From assembly GCA_016205045.1 (NCBI GenBank), contig JACQJM010000242.1:1-18926 (forward strand): a stretch of 18,926 bases of DNA, given 5' to 3'. The translations under genes and the position numbers were made by a program. Origin of the DNA: Elusimicrobiota bacterium (GTDB taxonomy: Bacteria; Elusimicrobiota; Elusimicrobia; JACQJN01). Each line of letters starts with the position of its first letter. The stretch's first letter is position 1. Below the pieces are notes generated by a model that ran no database searches, was not told where the DNA came from, and worked only from the letters and a program-made list of their open reading frames with translations. Positions 1 through 5,306 of the stretch are shown in pieces.

Positions 1-3
1 GAT

Positions 4-759
4 ATGTTCTCTAGATATGCAGCTCAGGTTCTTGAAATTTTCTCCTCCCTTCAAGGAGAGGGAATTTACTTGGGGGAGCGACAGATCTTTGTTCGATTCG
101 GCGGATGCAACCTTAAGTGCGATTATTGTGATGAGCCCGAGTCTATTCCCATCCCTTCCGGTAAAGTCATGACACAGGAAGAAGTCCGTTCTGAGATCGC
201 TCGTTTGCAACAAGAAAGATCACCACGAGGCCCGGTTCCTGGGGCGTATCTTCACCCACGGGCTGTCTCGTTGACGGGAGGAGAACCTTTGTTGCACGTT
301 GAATTTTTGGAGGAGCTCCTCCCGTGGGTGCTTAAGCAGGGGTTAAAGACCTATCTGGAAACCAATGGGACACTGCCGACAGCTTTGGAAAAAATAGAGC
401 CGCTTCTCCAGGTGATCGCCATGGACATAAAGCTGCCTTCTGCTACCCGCGTAGATCTTTGGGAAAAGCACCGGCAATTCTTGCAGAGTGCCCCTGGCAA
501 AACGTTCGTGAAGGTGGTGCTGACACGCTCCTCAACCGTGGCGGAAGTGGAGAGGGTGATTGAGTTGATTTGGGGTGTCTCGGATAGAATTCCTCTTTGT
601 TTGCAGCCCGCCACTTCGGTCATTTCCACCTTAGACGCACAGCACTCCATTGAGCCTCCCACAGATGACTGGGTTCAGGAGATCTACCTCAAGGCCCGCC
701 ACTCTCTGAGACAGGTAAAAATCATCCCTCAACAACATCCTATTTGGGATATTGCTTAA
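4..759 (+). CDS. queE: 7-carboxy-7-deazaguanine synthase (radical SAM)
   Basis: QueE uses S-adenosylmethionine and a [4Fe-4S] cluster to rearrange 6-carboxytetrahydropterin into 7-carboxy-7-deazaguanine, the step that makes the deazapurine ring for preQ0 and queuosine. Visible hallmarks are the substrate-side motif SSLQGEG (14-20), the cluster triad CNLKCDYC (C35, C39, C42; CX3CX2C), the SAM-binding GGEP (92-95), ETNGT (119-123) and MDIK (140-143). At 251 aa it has the family's normal length or slightly more. The ATG at position 4 sits just ahead of the conserved EIFSSLQGEG segment, so the start is credible, but only three upstream bases are present and no ribosome site can be judged. The stop directly abuts the ATG of chrA, so the two are probably co-transcribed. 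No other queuosine gene is visible; partners may lie upstream of the window. Confidence 0.93.
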   Translation: MFSRYAAQVLEIFSSLQGEGIYLGERQIFVRFGGCNLKCDYCDEPESIPIPSGKVMTQEEVRSEIARLQQERSPRGPVPGAYLHPRAVSLTGGEPLLHVEFLEELLPWVLKQGLKTYLETNGTLPTALEKIEPLLQVIAMDIKLPSATRVDLWEKHRQFLQSAPGKTFVKVVLTRSSTVAEVERVIELIWGVSDRIPLCLQPATSVISTLDAQHSIEPPTDDWVQEIYLKARHSLRQVKIIPQQHPIWDIA

Positions 760-1881
760 ATGCGTGAAATATTTTGGGTGTTCAGTAAATTAGGGGCCAC
801 TGCTTTTGGGGGACCATTCGCTGTCGCCCACATTGAGAGAGAGGTAGTGGAAAAAAGAGGGTGGGTCTCTTCTTCCTGGTTTGCAGGGGCTTTGGGGATG
901 ATGGAGATTGTTCCAGGTCCAACGGCCACTGAAATGGCGATCTACTGTGGCTACATGAGGGCGGGGTTGTGGGGAGGATTTCTGGCTGGTCTATGCTACA
1001 CGTACCCCTCTTTTTTGATGATGCTTGTGCTGGCAGGAATTTATTTTGGTTATGGCGTGGTGCCTTCTGTCTCGGCGTTTTTTAATGGAATCAGCCCGGC
1101 GGTGGTGGCGGTTCTCATCCACGCCGCTTATCGAATGGCCAGGGGCAGCATTGGCAACGCGGGCCATCTGTTCCTGTTCTGCTTGGGGTTTGTGGTTTGC
1201 TATTATCTCAAAGCGCCAGTGCTTCTGGCACTGCTCATGGGTGGTGTTTTGGGAATGCTCTGGGAAAAAATGCCTCGATGGGGACTGGGAATCCTCCTCT
1301 CCGGCGGACAAGCTCTCCTGCCCATTTATTTTCTGATCTCTCCCCTACCTGGTCCCTCCCTGGCCATCCCCTGGCCCAAGCTGGGCCTTTTGTTCCTCCA
1401 CATGTTAAAAATTGGAAGTCTCGTGTTTGGAGGAGGGTATGTCATCGTTCCTTTCATGGCGCAGGATTTTGTGGACAAACTGCATTGGCTGACACCGGAG
1501 GAGTTTCTGGTTGGATTTGGATTGGGCAAAGCCACGCCAGGCCCCTTGAGCATCACCGCGGCTTTTGTGGGATATAAAGTGGCGGGGATATTGGGAGCTT
1601 TGGTGGGGACCGTGGGGATGTTCTTTCCCTGTTTTGCGATCCTCCTGGCCTTGTTGCCCACTTTTGAGCGATGGCGTACTCATCCTTCAGCCCATGGTTT
1701 TTTCCGGGGGGTCGAGGCCGTCACGGTGGGAGCGGTTTTGGCAGTAGCTAGCGGGCTAATTCAGGAAGCGTTGTCGGACTGGAGTTCTCTGGGGGTACTG
1801 GTGGGGAGCCTTTGTTTGCTGCCCTTTTTGGAGACCGTTTGGATATTCGTTATGGCAGGAGTGTGGGGGGTGGTGAAGTGA
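760..1881 (+). CDS. chrA: Chromate transporter, ChrA/CHR family, two-domain form
   Basis: A 373-aa multi-spanning inner-membrane protein with both CHR domains. Half one carries KLGATAFGGP (10-19) and VPGPTATEMA (51-60). Half two carries KIGSLVFGGGYVIVPF (about 217-232) and TPGPLSITAAFVGY (259-272). The duplicated pattern of an amphipathic FGG loop followed by a PGP helix break is diagnostic for the family. Characterised members export chromate, with sulfate or protons implicated; many homologues have no tested substrate, so chromate is a family name and not a demonstrated role here. The ATG follows the queE stop with no gap, and its stop overlaps the GTG of the next gene. No chrB-like regulator or sulfate gene is adjacent, so context gives no support for a metal-resistance island. 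Confidence 0.9.
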   Translation: MREIFWVFSKLGATAFGGPFAVAHIEREVVEKRGWVSSSWFAGALGMMEIVPGPTATEMAIYCGYMRAGLWGGFLAGLCYTYPSFLMMLVLAGIYFGYGVVPSVSAFFNGISPAVVAVLIHAAYRMARGSIGNAGHLFLFCLGFVVCYYLKAPVLLALLMGGVLGMLWEKMPRWGLGILLSGGQALLPIYFLISPLPGPSLAIPWPKLGLLFLHMLKIGSLVFGGGYVIVPFMAQDFVDKLHWLTPEEFLVGFGLGKATPGPLSITAAFVGYKVAGILGALVGTVGMFFPCFAILLALLPTFERWRTHPSAHGFFRGVEAVTVGAVLAVASGLIQEALSDWSSLGVLVGSLCLLPFLETVWIFVMAGVWGVVK

Positions 1882-2186
1882 AAAGCGGGAGTGATTTTCG
1901 CGTGGAGTGTCCTTTTTGTCATGGCACCATGCAGGTGGACCGGGAGTCAGGGAAAATAGTTCAAAAGTGGGTACCCTCTTCACCCCCTGTCCAAGGAGAC
2001 CGCATGAAAGCCGCCATGGAGAAGCTCCAAAGGGAGAAAGAAAAGAGAGAAAACTATTTTTCTTCGGCCCAAGAGGCTGAGGAAAAGAAGAAAAAGGAGC
2101 TTCGGGAGCGGTTCGAAAAAGAAAAAGAGAGAATTAAAAAAGAAGGAGACACCACCCCGCCTCCGCGACCGTTCGATCTAGATTAG
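1878..2186 (+). CDS. Small CxxC zinc-ribbon-like / charged coiled-coil protein
   Basis: Hypothetical protein of about 102 aa from a GTG start at 1878, which overlaps the chrA stop (GTGA). The same frame is open further upstream, but that part only mirrors chrA. A second possible GTG lies at 1863. An AGGAG at 1857-1861 is rather distant from 1878, though the G-rich run between them may pair instead. The N-terminus has a single CPFC knuckle (C11, C14) in a short beta-like segment ending GKIVQKW. Residues 41-90 are dominated by Glu, Lys and Arg and predict a long helix or coiled coil, and the tail is a Pro-rich, acidic PPPRPFDLD. One CxxC pair cannot complete a zinc site alone, so dimerisation would be needed if metal is bound. 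I do not recognise a named family and no function is assigned. Reading-frame integrity and the tight coupling to chrA argue that it is real. Confidence 0.7.
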   Translation: MKSGSDFRVECPFCHGTMQVDRESGKIVQKWVPSSPPVQGDRMKAAMEKLQREKEKRENYFSSAQEAEEKKKKELRERFEKEKERIKKEGDTTPPPRPFDLD

Positions 2187-2193
2187 AATTTCT

Positions 2194-2294
2194 CGTCCCA
2201 AACAACCTTGGAGCAGTAGCTTTGGGACGTACCATTCCTACAGCTTTCAAGGATGAATGGTACGTCCCAAACAACCCTGAAGCAGTAGTTTTGG
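2194..2294. repeat. Pair of 32-bp direct repeats, 69 bp apart
   Basis: Two copies (2194-2225 and 2263-2294) share 29 of 32 positions, beginning CGTCCCAAACAACC; the three differences are all transitions. The copies frame and partly overlap the 17-bp inverted repeat at 2221-2271, and a third GGTACGTC occurs at 2301-2308. The block lies between convergent genes. It looks like a palindromic interspersed element or the remains of one; no coding potential is evident. Confidence 0.75.
2221..2271. repeat. 17-bp perfect inverted repeat (hairpin), 17-nt loop
   Basis: Arms TTTGGGACGTACCATTC (2221-2237) and GAATGGTACGTCCCAAA (2255-2271) are exact reverse complements. No T-run follows on either strand, so it is not a classical intrinsic terminator. 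It is embedded in the direct repeat at 2194-2294 and is probably part of the same repetitive element. Confidence 0.85.
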
Positions 2295-2339
2295 ATGTTT
2301 GGTACGTCGAGAAAATTGGTTCTGGGCCCTTTTTGGGTC

Positions 2340-2367
2340 TTGACAAAGGAGCGGGTCCTGTTATACT
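2340..2367 (+). promoter_or_regulatory. Sigma70-like promoter (TTGACA-16-TATACT)
   Basis: A perfect -35 hexamer TTGACA (2340-2345) lies 16 bp from a one-mismatch -10 TATACT (2362-2367). Transcription would begin near 2374-2375, exactly at the base of the 2375-2420 hairpin. No convincing protein gene lies downstream on this strand; the transcript would run antisense into the 3' end of the patatin gene that ends at 2573. It may drive a small RNA or belong to a mobile repeat. The call rests on sequence match only. Confidence 0.5.
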
Positions 2368-2374
2368 TGCTCTT

Positions 2375-2420
2375 AGAGGCACAAAAGCTCCGATATAAGG
2401 AGGACAGCTTTTGTGCCTCT
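2375..2420 (+). other. 15-bp hairpin with Shine-Dalgarno sequence in the loop
   Basis: Arms AGAGGCACAAAAGCT (2375-2389) and AGCTTTTGTGCCTCT (2406-2420) pair perfectly around a 16-nt loop that contains TAAGGAGG (2396-2403), an ideal anti-16S match. A GTG at 2413-2415, 9 nt beyond the GGAGG, lies within the 3' arm and opens a 63-codon frame ending at 2604. That frame runs through the palindrome at 2535-2556 and the end of the patatin gene, so its product is doubtful. A pyrimidine-rich stretch with TTTT follows at 2421-2440, so the hairpin could also be a weak terminator for the chrA operon. Confidence 0.55.
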
Positions 2421-2474
2421 CTCGTTTTACTCTTCCCTTCTTTCTGGTGTCTCCCCTTCTGTGGTCCTACGAGG

Positions 2475-2577
2475 ATTAGCCCGAAATCCCCAGTTGGACC
2501 TTATGTTCCGACTCAAAGAGTCGTATAATAATGTGCCTGCCTGCCGGCAGGCAGGCCCCTGGGGATTTCGGGCTAAT
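2475..2577. repeat. Nested palindrome able to form a three-way junction
   Basis: A 19-bp perfect outer stem, ATTAGCCCGAAATCCCCAG (2475-2493) with its complement (2559-2577), encloses two further hairpins. One is CGACTC-AAA-GAGTCG (2509-2523); the other is the 22-bp palindrome at 2535-2556. The right outer arm includes the last codon and stop of the minus-strand patatin gene (stop at 2573-2575). The structure would form in RNA from either strand or as a cruciform. It may process or stabilise the 3' end of the patatin mRNA, or be an inserted palindromic element. No T-run follows on either strand. Confidence 0.7.
2535..2556. repeat. 22-bp perfect GCCTGCCTGCC palindrome
   Basis: The half-site GCCTGCCTGCC is followed directly by its reverse complement GGCAGGCAGGC. 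Palindromes of this type are, from memory, highly iterated in genomes of several uncultured bacterial lineages and often surface as spurious peptide strings containing PAGRQA. Here it forms one arm of the nested structure at 2475-2577. Its function is unknown. Confidence 0.8.
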
Positions 2578-4609
2578 ACACTTTCCAGTTGGAATGTCGG
2601 ATAGGAAATCGGCAGTAATTGGCGAAGAAAGGAAGGTGAGCCTTAAGCTTATCCAGAGATTCCTCGCACGCCCTTTCTCCCACTTCAATCAATTCCTTGG
2701 CACGGTGGAAATCCGTCCAGGAATAGCCTCTTAAATCAGGCTGAATCAACACATTCCCCACTTCTACCCGGCTGTGGGCTATCTCATACTGCATGGTATA
2801 AATGGTCCGAAAAAGGATGTCCCACATGTTGGGTCCCTGCAACACCTGAGGCAACGCGGAACGAATCCCTTCGGGGGGCTTCGTGCGCCGGGCCCCTACG
2901 CGCTCCCCCGCAGGTAGAGTCAGATTTACAGCCAGGATAATGTCAGACCCCATTTGCGACACCACCCGAGCCGGAACCGGATCGATGATGCCTCCATCCA
3001 CTAGATACCTTCCTTGGTAGTGATAGGGTTGAAATAGAACCGGGATGGCGCAGCTGGCCCTGACGGCTTCCGCCAGCTTACCCTCTTTGAGAATAATTTC
3101 CTCTCCGGTTACGATGTCCGTAGAGATACAGGACAAAGGGATTTCTAAATCCTGAAATTCTCTGTCCCCAAAATACCGGCGCAAAATTCTCATCAACGTG
3201 ATCCCACCCAGAAATCCGCTGCGAGGGATCGTGATGTCCCAAAAAATATTTTCAAATAACCATGCTCGATCAATTTTGAGAGCTTCTTTCTCCACCTCCA
3301 AGGGATCCATACCCATGGCATAAAACCCCCCGATGACAGATCCCATCGAAGTTCCGGCCACCAAATCCAGAAAAATATTCTCTCGATGAAGTACCTTTAA
3401 AATACCCACCAACGTGTACCCCAGGGCTGCTCCCGCCCCCATAGCGATCCCAATGCGTAATCCCCCCAGGCGACGGGCTAGGCGCTCGAGAGCCCTCTGT
3501 GTTTTGGGATATTTTTGTAGAGATGAAAAAGGGGAACCTGTTCTTTGAAATTCCGCCATAAAACCTTCCGGCCACGGGATAAACGTATTTCCCTTCTGCA
3601 AACGCAAGATTTCGTTAGGTCTCTCGGAACGAATGAGTTGAACATAAGAAATATTTTTAAAACCAGGCACCGAACTCCTGAGCCTTGCTTCCCATGTGTC
3701 CAGCTCCGTTTCTAGCCCCTCCCGTCCCAATAAGATCCAATGATCCGCTTCCACCAAGATGGAGTGCTCTACAGAACCCGCTTCTCCATCCAAACAGACG
3801 ATGACAAAATCGTGATTCTCGCGTAGCATGTTCATCAGCAAAAAAATACCTCTAAACAGCCGTCCCCCCAACACCTGGGGGTGCATGCTCACCAACTCCA
3901 ATCCCGAGGGATGTTCCTGACCTATGTTGCGAATCAAGTCAGGATTTCTTAAGTCCTGTTCTCGCAGCATCGCCTCGCTGGTGAGCACAGGAGTCAACCC
4001 CAAGACTTTAGCCAGTTGCCCTGCTTGGTGAGTGAGATCCACCACCAAAACGCGCCGACGTGTCTGTTCCAGAAGAGCCAGTGCAAAATGAGTGGTAAAA
4101 AGAACTTTTTCTTCGGTGGGAACTGGCGAGCAGAGAACCACTACCTGGGGAGTCCAGGTTTTAGACTCCACTCCTCGGGATTGCGTGGCAAAATACAATC
4201 TTTTGGAAATGAGCCTGGAAACATGCAGCAGAACGTGCGGATGCAATGTAACTACCTGCTCAAAATTGGCTTTGCTTAACGTCAAAAACTCGCATGTCGT
4301 TTCCAAGACGACCGTAGAAGAGCGCGGCTCTCCGGTCAGCAGACTCATTTCTCCCAGGGAGTCTCCGGGGCCAAGGTAGGCGCTTACCACATCCTCCTCT
4401 CCACGATGGGTCAACACGCGCAACTGGCCCGAGGTGACTAAATAAAAAGTATCACCTGGATCTCCCTGTTTAAAGAGCGTGGAACCCTTGGGCAGGGAAA
4501 GCGGCTCCAGCTGGATGGCCAAGGTCTGCATATCTTCGGCAGATAAATCCGAAAATAGAAGACTTCGTTTGAGCAAAGGAAGCCACTGAGGAACTTCTTC
4601 GGGGATCAA
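2573..4609 (-). CDS. Cyclic-nucleotide-binding / patatin-like phospholipase (NTE-type)
   Basis: A 678-aa, probably cytoplasmic or membrane-associated serine esterase. Residues 15-140 form a cyclic-nucleotide-binding beta-barrel with the phosphate-binding cassette GEMSLLTGEPRSSTV (86-100), including E87 and R96 as in cAMP binders. Residues 154-297 resemble a MinD/ParA-like Rossmann fold (RRRVLVVDLTHQAGQLAKVLGL, split 184-205; DFVIVCLD 267-274) but lack a Walker A lysine loop. Residues 384-565 are a patatin domain with nucleophile GTSMG (S421) and the dyad aspartate in VDGG (D538). The oxyanion loop is GAGAALG (391-397) instead of the usual GGGGARG. The start is TTG, supported by AAGAGG 7 nt upstream and by overlap with the NUDIX stop (TTGA). 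The family hydrolyses phospholipids or lysophospholipids under cyclic-nucleotide control in some members; the substrate here is unknown. Confidence 0.88.
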   Translation of the reverse strand: MIPEEVPQWLPLLKRSLLFSDLSAEDMQTLAIQLEPLSLPKGSTLFKQGDPGDTFYLVTSGQLRVLTHRGEEDVVSAYLGPGDSLGEMSLLTGEPRSSTVVLETTCEFLTLSKANFEQVVTLHPHVLLHVSRLISKRLYFATQSRGVESKTWTPQVVVLCSPVPTEEKVLFTTHFALALLEQTRRRVLVVDLTHQAGQLAKVLGLTPVLTSEAMLREQDLRNPDLIRNIGQEHPSGLELVSMHPQVLGGRLFRGIFLLMNMLRENHDFVIVCLDGEAGSVEHSILVEADHWILLGREGLETELDTWEARLRSSVPGFKNISYVQLIRSERPNEILRLQKGNTFIPWPEGFMAEFQRTGSPFSSLQKYPKTQRALERLARRLGGLRIGIAMGAGAALGYTLVGILKVLHRENIFLDLVAGTSMGSVIGGFYAMGMDPLEVEKEALKIDRAWLFENIFWDITIPRSGFLGGITLMRILRRYFGDREFQDLEIPLSCISTDIVTGEEIILKEGKLAEAVRASCAIPVLFQPYHYQGRYLVDGGIIDPVPARVVSQMGSDIILAVNLTLPAGERVGARRTKPPEGIRSALPQVLQGPNMWDILFRTIYTMQYEIAHSRVEVGNVLIQPDLRGYSWTDFHRAKELIEVGERACEESLDKLKAHLPFFANYCRFPIRHSNWKVY

Positions 4610-5283
4610 GGCATAACCTCTTTTGTGAATTGCCTGCCCGCGTGCCGCGGTCGCGGCCAGGGCGAATTTTTAATATGGCGTTGCCTGCGGGAGAAAAGTG
4701 CGGAACCAAATGTAGTATAATGTTTTCTGTTGTGTAACGCCTCGTAAGCCAGAAGGGCAATCACCGTTTTTGAATCCTGGATTTTTCCTTGAAATACCCA
4801 CTGCAGCGCCGTTTTATAGGGAACAGAAAATGCGCAAAGGAACTCATCCTCATCAGGAGCGCTGGAGCCCGGTGTTAAATCTTCCGCGTAAAACAGATGG
4901 AGAATCTCATTAGAAAAAGCCGGGCTTGGCCAGTAGGAAAGCAGGGGCCGGATGCGGCGGGCAGTATATCCCGTTTCTTCTCGAAGTTCTCGGCTCAGAC
5001 AGACCTTCGGGGATTCCGAATTAGAGTGCAATTTTCCCGCCGGAATTTCGTAGGTAATCTCTTCCACGGGATGTCGATACTGCCGCACCATAATGATCGT
5101 GTGGGGGTTTAAGAACGGAAGAACCCCCACGGCTCCGGGATGATCTAAGTACTCGCGAGTAGCTTTTTTCCCATTGGGCAGTAAGATGGTATCCACATTA
5201 AAATTGATAGATTTTCCGCGATAAACCGGGCGTTTTCGAATGAGTTTTTCTACCATTTTAACCATAGCCGTTGAGCCTGTCAT
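4606..5283 (-). CDS. NUDIX hydrolase, ADP-ribose pyrophosphatase type
   Basis: A 225-aa protein of the NudF/ADP-sugar pyrophosphatase group, expected to cleave ADP-ribose to AMP and ribose-5-phosphate. The group-specific lead-in QYRHPVEEITYEIPAGK (68-84) is followed by the NUDIX box with metal-binding RELREETGY (98-106). The box is slightly off consensus: six residues, not five, separate G83 from E90. The C-terminus extends about 35 residues past the usual end, and residues 207-218 (PWPRPRHAGR region) are encoded by a GC-rich patch at 4631-4664. Starts at M1 (5283), M7 and M10 are all possible; GAGGTG 10 nt upstream favours M1. The stop overlaps the TTG start of the patatin gene, so they are translationally coupled. 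The gene diverges from dnaE across 23 bp. Confidence 0.87.
   Translation of the reverse strand: MTGSTAMVKMVEKLIRKRPVYRGKSINFNVDTILLPNGKKATREYLDHPGAVGVLPFLNPHTIIMVRQYRHPVEEITYEIPAGKLHSNSESPKVCLSRELREETGYTARRIRPLLSYWPSPAFSNEILHLFYAEDLTPGSSAPDEDEFLCAFSVPYKTALQWVFQGKIQDSKTVIALLAYEALHNRKHYTTFGSALFSRRQRHIKNSPWPRPRHAGRQFTKEVMP
4631..4664. repeat. GC-rich patch with 14-bp hairpin inside the NUDIX 3' end
   Basis: This stretch is over 75% G+C in surroundings near 50%, and contains GCCGCGGTCGCGGC (4644-4657), a 6-bp inverted repeat around GT. It encodes the odd Pro/Arg-rich tail of the NUDIX protein. It could be a small inserted palindromic element; a second copy would be needed to prove that and none is seen in this window. 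Confidence 0.4.
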
Positions 5284-5289
5284 TATAGC
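5281..5289 (-). promoter_or_regulatory. Possible extended -10 element (TGCTATAAT)
   Basis: On the minus strand TGC precedes a perfect TATAAT (5282-5287), an extended -10 pattern, but it overlaps the first ATG of the NUDIX gene and has no clear -35. If used, transcription would begin near 5275 and translation would have to start at M7 or M10 with a very short leader. It could equally be a chance match in an AT-rich start region. Confidence 0.25.
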
Positions 5290-5306
5290 AAAACACCTCG
5301 AACATC

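Noticed and set aside
760..2186. Metal-resistance island around chrA
   Set aside because: No chrB, reductase, regulator or mobile gene is nearby; the neighbours are queE and a small hypothetical.
2490..2593. CCAGTTGGA at 2490-2498 and 2585-2593 as a target-site duplication around the nested palindrome
   Set aside because: The copies do not flank the outer stem symmetrically (the left copy lies partly inside the stem), so a simple insertion footprint is not supported.
2413..2604. 63-codon GTG frame behind the hairpin Shine-Dalgarno
   Set aside because: Its product is mostly translated repeat and antisense to the patatin end; kept only as a possibility in the findings, not as a gene.
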